In this document: positions 43,990 to 53,276 of the stretch, piece by piece
How positions within the stretch are numbered: position 1 is the stretch's first letter
Layout of the letters: every line of letters starts with the position of its first letter
From: Armatimonadota bacterium
Lineage (GTDB): Bacteria; Armatimonadota; Fimbriimonadia; Fimbriimonadales; Fimbriimonadaceae
Assembly (NCBI GenBank): GCA_027451905.1
Contig: DAIDHV010000004.1
Span: forward strand, 62,001 to 126,000
Length of the DNA: 64,000 nucleotides
Direction of reading: 5' to 3'
Made by a program: the position numbers and the translations under genes
The notes under the pieces: model-generated
What the model was told of the DNA's origin: nothing
The model's input: only the letters and a program-made list of their open reading frames with translations
The model's database searches: none

Positions 43990-44665
43990 CTACTTCATCT
44001 TCTTCGGAGGCAAGCAGGTAGCCTTTGCCTCTTGCGGTATGAATGAGTCTTGACTTTTTGCCTTGCTCCGTTTTTTGGCGGAGGTAGTGAATGTAAACCT
44101 CAACCAAGTTTTCGGCTCTTTCGCCATCGTCCCAAATCCGCTCAAGCAAGGCTGCCTTAGAAACAGGGATTCCAACATTTCTTGCCAAGAGGTCAAGGAT
44201 TGCAAACTCGGTCTGAGATAAAAAGAGGGCTCGACCTGCTCGGCTGGCGCGCCGCTGACTTAAGTCAATCACCAAATCGCCGCACCGAACCTCGGAAGCG
44301 CCTTTATTGGCTCTTCTCAATAGGGCGCGCACTCGGGCAAGAAATTCTTCTAACTTAAATGGCTTGGCTAAATAGTCATCGGCCCCTAAATCTAATCCGT
44401 GGACTTTGTGCTTGGTTGTACTTAGCGCGGTTAGCATCAAAACCGGCAGATCGTGCTTCAATCTCAGCCGCTTAAGAAACTCAAAGCCGTCTAGGCCAGG
44501 AAGCATCGCGTCCAGAATAATGAGCTTGGGCGGATCACTCTCCACCAACAAAAGTCCTTCTTCGGCTCGATCAACGGCTTGGGCTTGATGACCGAGCTCA
44601 CTCAGGGCTCTAACCAGTACATTTGCAAGGCGTGATTCGTCTTCTATTATCAATATTTGCGACAT
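43982..44665 (-). CDS. OmpR-family response regulator
   Basis: 227 residues. Receiver domain: acidic pair IIEDESR, phospho-acceptor in LIILDAMLPGLDGFEFL (Asp about 52), conserved KPF in DDYLAKPFKLEEFLARV. The C-terminal winged helix covers about 130-220 (SQTEFAILDLLARNVGIPVSKAALLERIWD, and the recognition helix in VEVYIHYLRQKTEQ). Forms an operon with the sensor kinase and is divergent from the TolC/HlyD/RND genes, the likely targets. Confidence 0.94.
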   Translation of the reverse strand: MSQILIIEDESRLANVLVRALSELGHQAQAVDRAEEGLLLVESDPPKLIILDAMLPGLDGFEFLKRLRLKHDLPVLMLTALSTTKHKVHGLDLGADDYLAKPFKLEEFLARVRALLRRANKGASEVRCGDLVIDLSQRRASRAGRALFLSQTEFAILDLLARNVGIPVSKAALLERIWDDGERAENLVEVYIHYLRQKTEQGKKSRLIHTARGKGYLLASEEDEVGG

Positions 44666-44705
44666 TTGCGATTTTCGACTCTTTTTGGATTTTAACTGTT
44701 ATCGT

Positions 44706-44721
44706 CTTAGAAGTGTCTAAG
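44706..44721. promoter_or_regulatory. Inverted repeat in the region between regulator and efflux operon
   Basis: CTTAGA-AGTG-TCTAAG lies between the divergent response-regulator and efflux genes. Response regulators of the OmpR type usually bind direct repeats, so this symmetric site may serve another protein or be incidental. Confidence 0.35.
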
Positions 44722-44806
44722 AGAAGAACTATAAAGTCCTCTTTCAGAGTAGTTTTCCTTATATGCCGACGAAGCTGACGGTAGCTTAGGATATCTCAAG
44801 AAAAGA

Positions 44807-46021
44807 ATGATCAGAAAAGGACTGCGAACATCAACCCTTGCAATTTTGATTGCGATTGCCGGCACAAGCGTTGCCGCACGAGGGCAAGAATCTAACCAAT
44901 TATCTGTTACTAGCGCTTTAAAAATCGCCTCGAGTCATCGAAAATTGATTACCTCGGCCGTGCAAGCCTACCAATCGGCTTTGGCAAGTCGAAGCGCGTT
45001 GAGTGCTTACCCAGCAACAACTTTTTCTTTGGGTGATGCCACACAGCCGGATTTGCAGCAAGGTGAAGATTTACTAGTCACTCAACCGGTTGATCTCTTT
45101 GGAAAATTTCGATCTAATCGCAGGATTGGGAGCGCTGAAGTTAGTTCTGCTGCCGCAAAGCTCCACCTAGCAAAGCTCACCGTCCAAACTGAAGTCATTA
45201 ATGCGTATGCCCAGGCTTGCTCTGCCCAGTTGCTTGTTGCTTTGGGTCAGAAGGAGCTAGCGATCGCCCGGCAGCTTTACGATGGCACTATGAAAAGGGT
45301 TGATGCCGGTGAGCTGCCGCCTTCCCAGGGTCTAAGGGCTCAGCTGGGTTTGGATACAGCCAAGACCACCTTGGCCCTCAGAAAAAGTCAGGCAGAATCT
45401 GCTCTTGCAAATCTCAGCGGAGCTTTGGGAGTTCAAGTGCCTGCCAAAACCTTTCTGGCAATGCCTCATTTGCCAGCTCCATCTGTTCGATTAGAGAAGC
45501 GACCCGATTTAGAAAGCGCGCTGTCTTCAATCCAAGCCGCCCAAGCGCTACATTTGGCGGCCAAGCTATCTTCGCTGCCAGATTTCGAGATTCAAATGCG
45601 TCGTTCTTACTGGTCTTTGCCGGAGCAATATGGGATTCAGTTTCAGATGACATGGAATCTTTGGGATCACGGAGCAGCTCATAACAAGACTAAAAGTGCG
45701 TACCTTTCCATTCAATCTGCTCAATCCAATTATCAGGATTTGTTGACCAAGGCCCAGACCGAAGTGCAGGCGGCAATGGATCAGTATTCAGGGGCCAATG
45801 CAGCGGTTGAGCAGTACGACAAATTAAAGTCAACTGCTTCGACACTTTTAGCTCAAACCCAGAGGGCTTTTGAACTGGGCGGAGCGACTCTTTTGGATGT
45901 GCTCGACGCGGAGCAAGCTTATCAGTTGGTGCAAGAAAGCGAAGTCAGTGCCCAACTTACCGCGGCTCAAGCAGCTGCCTCTTACTATCAAGCAGGTGGA
46001 GACCTGATTTCCAATTCATGA
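44807..46021 (+). CDS. TolC-like outer-membrane efflux channel
   Basis: 404 residues with a signal peptide (TLAILIAIAGTSVAARG). Rich in Ala, Gln and Leu heptads, with the two-fold repeat of helical hairpins and beta strands of the OEP family, including LLVTQPVDLFGKFRSNRRIG and a second-half counterpart QFQMTWNLWDHGAAHNKTKSA. Near the C-terminus FELGGATLLDVLDAEQAYQLVQESEV is a very typical closing segment. It provides the outer-membrane exit for the RND pump. First gene of a three-gene operon (ATGA-type overlap with the next). Confidence 0.9.
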   Translation: MIRKGLRTSTLAILIAIAGTSVAARGQESNQLSVTSALKIASSHRKLITSAVQAYQSALASRSALSAYPATTFSLGDATQPDLQQGEDLLVTQPVDLFGKFRSNRRIGSAEVSSAAAKLHLAKLTVQTEVINAYAQACSAQLLVALGQKELAIARQLYDGTMKRVDAGELPPSQGLRAQLGLDTAKTTLALRKSQAESALANLSGALGVQVPAKTFLAMPHLPAPSVRLEKRPDLESALSSIQAAQALHLAAKLSSLPDFEIQMRRSYWSLPEQYGIQFQMTWNLWDHGAAHNKTKSAYLSIQSAQSNYQDLLTKAQTEVQAAMDQYSGANAAVEQYDKLKSTASTLLAQTQRAFELGGATLLDVLDAEQAYQLVQESEVSAQLTAAQAAASYYQAGGDLISNS

Positions 46022-47601
46022 AAAATAAACCATTCCTCATGCTGGGTGCCCTAGCCCTGATGTTGTCGGCCCTGGGCCTAAGCGGCTGCGGCAAGGCTGG
46101 CGCCGACCAGAGCGTTTCTCAAGACGTTTCTGCCGCTTCTTCGGTGGAAGTCACACCGGCAAAATTAATGTCAATTAGAGACATGATTTCCATGCCAGGC
46201 TCTTTTGTGGCAGCCCAAGGTGCTTCTGCCAACCTGACCGCGCCAACCACCGGCAGGATTTCAAAAGTCCTTGTCACCGAGGGTCAAAAAGTTGTAAAAG
46301 GGCAGCTCTTGGCTACATTGGATACCGGTGTTCAGGTGGCTCAGGCTCAAAGCGCAAACGCTGCCGCTCAAGCCGCAAGCGCAGAGGCGCGGCAAGCCCA
46401 AATCCGGGCGATGGCAACAAGGCAATCTCAAGATGCGGCCTTGCTGAGCGCTAAGGCGGCATTAAAGGCGGCAGAAGCTCAATCTGCGGCCGATATCACG
46501 ACGGCAGAGATCAACTTGACGTCTGCCCAAGCTGACAATGCAAAAATCCAGGCAGGAGCTCGACCCCAGGAATTGGCTCAGGCGCATGAGGCCGTTTTGG
46601 CGGCATTGGCGGCAGAAGTCAAATCGCAAAAAGACCTTGCAAGAGTGGAAGAACTTAGCAAGGTTGGGTATGCAAGCCATCAACAGCTAGATGACGCCAA
46701 GGCGGCTGAGCAAAGCGCGAAGGCTAATTACAATTCGGCAGTTGCTCAAGAAAGCCTTGTGAAAGCAGGGGCAAGGTCAGTAGATCGAGCCGCGGCAGAG
46801 GCCAAGGTCGTCGGTGCTCAAAAAGAGCTTGCCGCAACAAAGCAAATGGCAAGAGAGCGCATTTTGCAGGCACAGGCAGTTTTAAGCCAAGCTGAAGCAG
46901 GTGAGTTAACCGTTAAGCAAGAAGCCACGGCAGCCGCGGCTGCCCAATCCTTCTTAAAGCAAAAGCAAGCCGAAGCCGGAGCCGCCATCGCTGCTGCCGA
47001 CTTGAATCAGATTCGCGCCCCATTTTCTGGGGTCATTGTGCGCAGAATGTTGAACTCTGGTGACTTGGCTGACCCTTCAACAACCGTCTTGCAGCTGGTC
47101 TCAAGCAGCAAGACCGACTTCGTTGGCACCCTCACCGCTTCTCAGGCAAGAGAAGTCAAAGCAGGGATGAAGGCGGTCGTATCGCCAGACGGGGGAACGG
47201 CAAGTGATGGTCAGGTTCTTAGCATCTCCACCGCCGATCCGATGACCGGCGTGTGCAGAATCAGAATTGCCTGTTCCGCCGATGCGGTGGTCGGGGCAAC
47301 CGGCAATGCCAAAGTTATCCTAAAGGTGGACTCTGGCGTTGTCGCGGTTCCCAATAGCTGCATTATCCAACGGGATGGTAAATACATTGTTTTTGCCGAC
47401 GCCAGCAATGTTGCCAAACAAATTGTTGTTGATTTGGGCCCTGTTGATGGAGAATACACAGAGATCAAAGGTGGAGTTCAAGCCGGTGAGTTGATGATTG
47501 AGCTGGGGCAATTTGAACTTGATGATGGTACCAAGATCAAGGTCATTTCAAGCGGTTCTGATGGGTCCCTATCGGCAAATACTCAAGCTGGGGCAAATTA
47601 A
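46018..47601 (+). CDS. RND-type periplasmic adaptor lipoprotein (HlyD family)
   Basis: 527 residues, longer than the usual 350-400. Lipobox LSALGLSGC (Cys about 24) anchors it in the inner membrane. A lipoyl half (FVAAQGASANLTAPTTGRISKVLVTEGQKVVKGQ) precedes a very long Ala/Gln-rich alpha-helical hairpin (residues about 105-315). The second lipoyl half IRAPFSGVIVRRMLNSGDL and beta-barrel domain follow. The extended hairpin would reach further into the periplasm toward the TolC-like protein. Starts by ATGA overlap with the OEP gene. Confidence 0.9.
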   Translation: MKNKPFLMLGALALMLSALGLSGCGKAGADQSVSQDVSAASSVEVTPAKLMSIRDMISMPGSFVAAQGASANLTAPTTGRISKVLVTEGQKVVKGQLLATLDTGVQVAQAQSANAAAQAASAEARQAQIRAMATRQSQDAALLSAKAALKAAEAQSAADITTAEINLTSAQADNAKIQAGARPQELAQAHEAVLAALAAEVKSQKDLARVEELSKVGYASHQQLDDAKAAEQSAKANYNSAVAQESLVKAGARSVDRAAAEAKVVGAQKELAATKQMARERILQAQAVLSQAEAGELTVKQEATAAAAAQSFLKQKQAEAGAAIAAADLNQIRAPFSGVIVRRMLNSGDLADPSTTVLQLVSSSKTDFVGTLTASQAREVKAGMKAVVSPDGGTASDGQVLSISTADPMTGVCRIRIACSADAVVGATGNAKVILKVDSGVVAVPNSCIIQRDGKYIVFADASNVAKQIVVDLGPVDGEYTEIKGGVQAGELMIELGQFELDDGTKIKVISSGSDGSLSANTQAGAN

Positions 47602-50600
47602 GTGAAGCTTTCCGAAATTGCAACTCGGCAAGTCAAGCCGATCCTTTTTGCTGTCCTTATCCTTAGCCTCCTTGGTGTAGCCGCGTACACCACATTCCCG
47701 GTTTCGATTTTGCCCGACGTCACCTTTCCTCGAGTTGTTGTGGTTGCTCAGGCTGGAGACATGCCGGTCCGCATGATCGAGGCTTCCATTGAGCGGCCCC
47801 TCGAAAATGCGATCACGACGGTTCCTGGCGTTTCTCGAATTACAGCTCGGACCAAGAGAGGTTCTACCGAAATTTCGATTGACTTCCAGTGGGGAACTGA
47901 CATCCTTACGGCAGAGCAGATGGTGAATGCTAAGGTTGAGCAGGCACGAACGAGTTTTCCTCCCGGCGTTTCCACCGAAACCGAGCGGATGAATCCAACC
48001 GTATTTCCAGTCATAGGTCTCACCCTAGATTCCACTTCTCTTTCGCCCTCTCAGCTTTACGATTTAGCGCAGTTCACACTTCGACCACGATTATCGAGGG
48101 TTTACGGAGTGGCACGAGTGGTTGTCCAAGGAGGTCGGCAGCCAGAAGTAGAGGTTGTCTGCAATCCCGAGAGATTGGCAGCTCTCCATCTCTCGATAAA
48201 CGACGTGACGACGGCGGTTTCAAAGTCCAACACGGTGACCGCGGTTGGAAGAATGAACTACCGCTTCCTTCAATTCCAAGTTTTGGTTGATGGACTTTCC
48301 AATAACATTGATTCTCTTAAAAACATTGCAGTTGCAACTCGATCTGGCCAGCCAGTTTTGCTGAAAGATGTTGCCTCGGTGACCCTCAATGTGGCTGATC
48401 GCACAACGGTTGTTTCTGCCAATGGCAAAGAGTCGGTGCTTCTCAACATCATCCGTCAGCCAGAAGCCAATAGCGTTCTCATGGCTCAGGGGGTCAAAAA
48501 AGAGATGGCGGCCCTTAAGAACGTATTGCCGCCTAACACCAAGCTGGGCGTGTTTTATGACCAGTCCATCTTAGTTCAATCCGCAATCAAGAGCGTTAGC
48601 GATGCGGTTCTCATCGGTGCTCTTCTTGCAGTTGTTGTTTTGATTGCCTTTTTGCGGAATGTTCGGGCAACGATTCTTACCGCGTTGATCATTCCAACCA
48701 CCGTTCTCATTACATTCTTGCTGATGAGGCTATCGGGCCTGACTCTCAATTTAATGACCCTCGGAGCCCTTGCGGTGGCGATCGGACTGGTCATTGATGA
48801 TGCGATTGTTGTTGTCGAGAATGTATTCAAACATCTTGGCCCAGGGGTCAGTTTGCGCGAGGCAGTCAAGGCTGCGTCTAGCGAAATTGCCAAGCCAATG
48901 ATTTCCTCGACTCTGACAACGGTTGTGGTCTTCCTGCCACTATCGCTGCTGCAGGGAATTGCGGGTGCATTCTTTACCGCCCTTGCTTTGACACTCGCGA
49001 TTTCTTTGCTCGTAAGCCTTGGCCTAGCCCTGTTTGCTAGTCCATCGTTATGCGCTGCATTTCTTAAGCCCCAAACTGAACATCACAAAACCGGTGCCTT
49101 AGTTAGGGGATATGAAAAGGCGCTGGACTTCGTTCTGAAAAGAAGGATCTTGGTACCCATTGGAGCCGTGGTCCTTTTGTTGGGCACCGTCTTTATAGCG
49201 GGCCATCTCAAGACGGGATTTATGCCGGATATGGATGAGGGTGCCTTTATTTTGGACTATAAGATGCCGCCTGGCACCAAGCTTTCGGAGAGCAATCGAG
49301 TTCTCAATGAAGTGGACCACATCTTAGAAACGACGCCGGAAGTCAAGAGCTTTTCAAGAAGAACCGGCACCGAGCTTGGATTTTCTATTACTGAGCCGAA
49401 CACGGGAGACTACGCCGTCATGCTTCATAGCCGTCGCCATCGAGACATCAATGCAGTGATTTCGGATGTGCGCCATCGGATTGAACAAAATATCCCAAGT
49501 TTAGACATTGACTTTTCTCAGGTGCTGCAAGACTTGATCGGTGACCTATCCGGAAGCCCGGCTCCTATTGAAGTCAAAGTCTTTGGCAAAGATAAGAAAG
49601 TTGATGAATCGGCTGCCAAGATGCTTGCCAAAAAAATTGGCAAGATCAAAGGCATTGCAGATCTCAAGAATGGAATTCGGGAAGCGGGCCCCCAGTTTGT
49701 GCTTAAAGTCAACCCAACAATTGCGGGGCGATTGGGCCTGAATGCAGCAGATATTGCCGACCAAGCCAATAATGGTTTGCTGGGGTCAGTGGCGACCGAC
49801 TATTATCAAGGAGATCGTGTTGTTCCGGTACGGGTGCGCTATCCTCTGCAGTTTTGGAAGTCTCCAACAGCGGTTGCAAACATGCCGATTACCTTGAGCA
49901 ATGGTCAAATTGTGCCATTTGGAACTTTAGGAACCCTGATCAACATCCCAGGAAGCACAGAGGCTTTTCGTGAAAACCAGCAGCGACTGGTGCGGATCAC
50001 GGGCCGATTAGACAATACTGACCTCGGAACCGCGGTGAGGAACATCCAGCAAGTTCTAGCCAAAACTCCGCTGCCGCCAGGCGTCACCACAAAGCTAGGA
50101 GGCGCCTACAAAAGCCAACAGCAATCGTTTAACAATTTGATCCAGGTATTGGTCATCGCGATCTTATTGGTGTACATGGTGATGCTGTTCCAATTCGGAT
50201 CATTTACAGCTCCGACTGTCATCCTCTTAGTTATGCCACTCGGTCTATTTGGGGCAGTGCTCGCCTTGTGGATTACTGGCGTAGCCCTGAACGTATCTAG
50301 CTTCATGGGGGCCATTATGTTGGTGGGAATTGTCGTTAAAAATGGCATCCTGCTTTTAGACCGTGCTCAGGAAGCGGAACGGGACGGGCTTGGTCCTATT
50401 GAAGCGGTAAAGGACGCAGCAAGGCAAAGGCTGCGCCCCATCCTGATGACAACACTCACTGCAATCCTAGGGTTGGTACCTCTAGCTTTAGGGCTCGGTG
50501 CCGGTGCAGAAATGCAGCAGCCGCTGGCGATCACCGTCATTGGAGGCTTGACTTTTTCGACCTTGGTGACTTTAATCGCGGCTCCCACTCTTTATGCGTC

Positions 50601-50703
50601 GTTCAGGGTCACCCAACAGCGGTTTCATCGCGCCAAGAACAAGCATGATATTGAATTGGATGATCGCTCAGAGGGCTTAAGGCACGCACCGTTAGTGGAT
50701 TAA
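47602..50703 (+). CDS. RND-family efflux transporter permease
   Basis: 1033 residues, GTG start directly after the adaptor stop. Twelve-helix RND architecture: helix 1 (PILFAVLILSLLGVAAYTTFPV), large periplasmic loops, and the proton-relay pair of Asp in helix 4 (GLVIDDAIVVVENVF). The C-terminal half has GGAYKSQQQSF and GIVVKNGILLLDRAQEA with the conserved Lys-Asn replacing the Lys of AcrB helix 10. This places it in the hydrophobe/multi-compound (HAE-like) rather than metal-specific branch, though the substrate is not certain. Inner-membrane pump driven by protons. Confidence 0.93.
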   Translation: MKLSEIATRQVKPILFAVLILSLLGVAAYTTFPVSILPDVTFPRVVVVAQAGDMPVRMIEASIERPLENAITTVPGVSRITARTKRGSTEISIDFQWGTDILTAEQMVNAKVEQARTSFPPGVSTETERMNPTVFPVIGLTLDSTSLSPSQLYDLAQFTLRPRLSRVYGVARVVVQGGRQPEVEVVCNPERLAALHLSINDVTTAVSKSNTVTAVGRMNYRFLQFQVLVDGLSNNIDSLKNIAVATRSGQPVLLKDVASVTLNVADRTTVVSANGKESVLLNIIRQPEANSVLMAQGVKKEMAALKNVLPPNTKLGVFYDQSILVQSAIKSVSDAVLIGALLAVVVLIAFLRNVRATILTALIIPTTVLITFLLMRLSGLTLNLMTLGALAVAIGLVIDDAIVVVENVFKHLGPGVSLREAVKAASSEIAKPMISSTLTTVVVFLPLSLLQGIAGAFFTALALTLAISLLVSLGLALFASPSLCAAFLKPQTEHHKTGALVRGYEKALDFVLKRRILVPIGAVVLLLGTVFIAGHLKTGFMPDMDEGAFILDYKMPPGTKLSESNRVLNEVDHILETTPEVKSFSRRTGTELGFSITEPNTGDYAVMLHSRRHRDINAVISDVRHRIEQNIPSLDIDFSQVLQDLIGDLSGSPAPIEVKVFGKDKKVDESAAKMLAKKIGKIKGIADLKNGIREAGPQFVLKVNPTIAGRLGLNAADIADQANNGLLGSVATDYYQGDRVVPVRVRYPLQFWKSPTAVANMPITLSNGQIVPFGTLGTLINIPGSTEAFRENQQRLVRITGRLDNTDLGTAVRNIQQVLAKTPLPPGVTTKLGGAYKSQQQSFNNLIQVLVIAILLVYMVMLFQFGSFTAPTVILLVMPLGLFGAVLALWITGVALNVSSFMGAIMLVGIVVKNGILLLDRAQEAERDGLGPIEAVKDAARQRLRPILMTTLTAILGLVPLALGLGAGAEMQQPLAITVIGGLTFSTLVTLIAAPTLYASFRVTQQRFHRAKNKHDIELDDRSEGLRHAPLVD

Positions 50704-50838
50704 ACATCCTTAAGTGAGATCCAAACAAGGTGTTCGTCACTTGATGCCGCGTTTGAGTGATCGTGCCGATGGGGCGGGACTTGATCTCAGGAGATGGCTC
50801 GCCTCTGGATCGTTCATAATGATGAGGTTCCAAATTCT

Positions 50839-51885
50839 ATGAAAGCCGCGCTAATTGGATATTCTCAATCGGGAAAGACGACCATCTACCGGGCCGCTTC
50901 AAGAGGGCTTGCTAAGGGTGACGTTACGGCAGTGCCGGTTCCAGATTCTAGGTTTGATGCGATTGTTAGCCAAGTTCAGCCTAAAAAGCAAACTCCAGCT
51001 ACCGTCATTATCCACGACGATCTTGACTCCATATCGGGGACAGGTCGACCATTTAGCCAAAAGCTACTCGATGATGCCAAAAAGGTTGATTTGTTGATCC
51101 ATGTTGTTCGGGCGTTTGAAAACCCAATCGCTCCGTTTTATGCTGAAGTGAATCCAATTCGCGATCACGAAAATATAGAAGTCGAAATGGTCTTGGCTGA
51201 TTTGCAGATCATTGAGAACCGGCTTGAACGGCTCAAACGGTCTTTGACCGTTAAAAATCCGGGCTCTACTGACTATTTAGAAAAGGTGCTATTTGAGAGG
51301 GTCAAGCCAGAATTGGAATCGGGAAAGGCTCTGCGGCGGCTTGAGATTGAAGAAGAAGAAGCGCAAATCCTGCGCAATTATCAACTTCTGAGCATTAAAC
51401 CGGTCATCACTGTATTCAATACCGCTGAAAGCGGGAGCGCGTTCATCACCGATGCTAAGGTTGAAGAATTAAACCGGAATGGTGCGGTTGCGATCTCGAT
51501 TTGCGGAACGATTGAATCTGAGCTCGCAGAAATGGATGGTGCCGATCAAGCCGAGTTCTTAGCTTCCTTTGGACTTTCTGAACCAGCTAGCAATCGGCTC
51601 ATTAAGGCGGTTTATGATGCGCTGGGTCTGATCACTTTCTTTACCGCTGGTGAGAACGATACAAGGGCCTGGCCGCTTAGGGCGGGCTCCACAGCCCTCA
51701 AAGCAGCGGCGACGATTCATAATGACATCGCCAAGGGGTTCATCCGTGCCGAAGTTGTTCATTACCAAGATTATCAAGAATCAGGTTCCTTGGATGCCGC
51801 TTACTCAGCGGGGAAGATGAAACTGGAAGGCAAAGAGTACATCATTCAAGATGGCGACCTTCTTCATATTCGCAACAAAAGCTAA
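50839..51885 (+). CDS. Divergent YchF/OLA1-like GTPase
   Basis: 348 residues from ATG 50839; a start 15 codons upstream is open but would precede the first GTPase strand. The family C-terminus is clear: LITFFTAGENDTRAWPLRAGSTALKAAATIHNDIAKGFIRAEV, then TGS-like YIIQDGDLLHIR. The G1 loop reads GYSQSGKTT (usually GLPNVGKST). The G3 switch region reads IIHDDLDSISGTG in place of a normal D-x-x-G walker (DIAGLV in YchF). So nucleotide binding is plausible but catalysis is changed. Probably a paralogue alongside a canonical YchF elsewhere. Confidence 0.85.
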   Translation: MKAALIGYSQSGKTTIYRAASRGLAKGDVTAVPVPDSRFDAIVSQVQPKKQTPATVIIHDDLDSISGTGRPFSQKLLDDAKKVDLLIHVVRAFENPIAPFYAEVNPIRDHENIEVEMVLADLQIIENRLERLKRSLTVKNPGSTDYLEKVLFERVKPELESGKALRRLEIEEEEAQILRNYQLLSIKPVITVFNTAESGSAFITDAKVEELNRNGAVAISICGTIESELAEMDGADQAEFLASFGLSEPASNRLIKAVYDALGLITFFTAGENDTRAWPLRAGSTALKAAATIHNDIAKGFIRAEVVHYQDYQESGSLDAAYSAGKMKLEGKEYIIQDGDLLHIRNKS

Positions 51886-52205
51886 CTCTCTTCTAAGTAG
51901 TGAACTTGCGCCAATGAGGTTTGCTTGGGCCCAATTTCTAAGACAGAATGGCAACCAGACTGCCTAAACGGAGAGATCTGATTTAGTGAGTGGTCCGGCC
52001 TGTGCTGGAAGTGTCAGTAATCGGCTGTCTTTTAGCAATAAGCTGCTGTATTTAACGATTATCTATCAATTCTAATTAAAAATAGAAGAATGAGGGCAAA
52101 TTCTTTGGTTTTGATATGACGTCATATTATAATGAATGTCGCATGATATATCGTCTTATCACATCAAGGTGAGACTGTAAATCATGGCTCTGGAAGTCAA
52201 CGCAG
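51886..52205 (+). promoter_or_regulatory. 320-base intergenic region: LacI-operon promoter with operator and short leader ORF
   Basis: Holds no long gene. A promoter is recognisable at 52105-52133: TTGGTT (-35) and TATAAT (-10), 17-base spacer. A second, less perfect palindrome ATGATATATCGT lies at 52143-52154. A 15-codon ORF begins ATG 52184 ([15 protein letters not shown]) after AAGGTGAGA and overlaps the LacI start out of frame. Positions 51886-52080 show nothing I can name. Confidence 0.6.
52114..52127. promoter_or_regulatory. LacI-type operator between -35 and -10
   Basis: ATATGAC-GTCATAT is a perfect 14-bp palindrome with a central CG, the standard layout of LacI-family sites. It lies wholly within the promoter spacer, so a bound repressor would exclude RNA polymerase. 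The downstream LacI gene is the natural candidate for binding it. Confidence 0.65.
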
Positions 52206-53276
52206 ATGAACCAAGCCAATGGCCTGATTAAGAAAAAGGGAAGCAACATTACGATGAAGGATGTTGCAGCAAGAGCGGGCGTCACTTCCGTCGTCGTATC
52301 CAAAGTTTTGCATGGTAAGGCGAGCAATGTCCGGGTTAGCGCTGGCACCGCGGAAAGAGTTAAGATCGCGGCCGAAGAACTTGGCTATCGGGTAAACGTT
52401 TGGGCCCAAAACTTCCGCAATCAAGAAACAAAGACGATCGGCATTCTTCATGGCATCGGATTTGGACGGCCACTGTTCAGTAGTGGAAGCCACTATTTCA
52501 GCGTTCTTATGGATGGAATCGTCGAAGGGGCGTTTGCCTATGACCTTTCGGTAACCCTATGTCCTAAGCTTTTGCAAGATAATCCTGAAGTTGCCATCAA
52601 TGACGGCAGATTCGATGGATTGGTTTGGTACAGCACCACCCCCAACCCGGTCAACCATCGCTTGGTTTTAGAGTGCCAAATGCCGCTTGTTATCATTCAT
52701 GCCCACGCGGCTCAATACGAGTACCGTCATCCTACGATTATCTGTGACAACCGGCAGGGCATCAGAAACGGCCTCAACCATCTTGTTGAGTTGGGTCATG
52801 AAAAAATTGCCTTTATTAGCGTTCCATCGGATAGTGCCTTAGAGCTTCAAGAGCGTGCCCATGCGGTGCAAGCTGAATCGGAAACTCTCGGAATTGAAAA
52901 AGCAGAATGGGTGAAGTTAGCCGATTATGATCGGTCAATTGAAGAGTATTTGAGGTCAAATCGTCGCGCAACCGGCATTTTATTGCAGCATGACGGATTA
53001 GCACCTTATGTTTACCAAGCCGCAGCAAGGCTAGGAATCAGAATTCCCGAAGACGTTTCCGTAGTGGGGTTCGATTCCACTCCCTTCTGCGAGCAGCTCC
53101 GGCCGTCTTTAACTTCTATTTCTCAACCTCTTTCCCTGATGGGAGAAAAGGCAATTGACCTTCTCGTAGAGCGGATCAATAATCCTTCATCCTTGGCAAG
53201 AGAGCTCGTCATTCCGTGCGGCCTCGATGTTCGAGAAAGCACTTCGTCCAACGTTGCACAGGTTATTTATCAATGA
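52206..53276 (+). CDS. LacI-family transcriptional regulator
   Basis: 356 residues. N-terminal helix-turn-helix: [22 protein letters not shown] (about residues 16-37), then the hinge helix region [13 protein letters not shown]. Effector-binding domain with [29 protein letters not shown], and the [11 protein letters not shown]-type signature. Regulates a sugar-responsive operon and most likely itself. Its stop overlaps the start of the prepilin gene (ATGA). A later start (Met at codon 17) cannot be ruled out. Confidence 0.92.
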   Translation: MNQANGLIKKKGSNITMKDVAARAGVTSVVVSKVLHGKASNVRVSAGTAERVKIAAEELGYRVNVWAQNFRNQETKTIGILHGIGFGRPLFSSGSHYFSVLMDGIVEGAFAYDLSVTLCPKLLQDNPEVAINDGRFDGLVWYSTTPNPVNHRLVLECQMPLVIIHAHAAQYEYRHPTIICDNRQGIRNGLNHLVELGHEKIAFISVPSDSALELQERAHAVQAESETLGIEKAEWVKLADYDRSIEEYLRSNRRATGILLQHDGLAPYVYQAAARLGIRIPEDVSVVGFDSTPFCEQLRPSLTSISQPLSLMGEKAIDLLVERINNPSSLARELVIPCGLDVRESTSSNVAQVIYQ

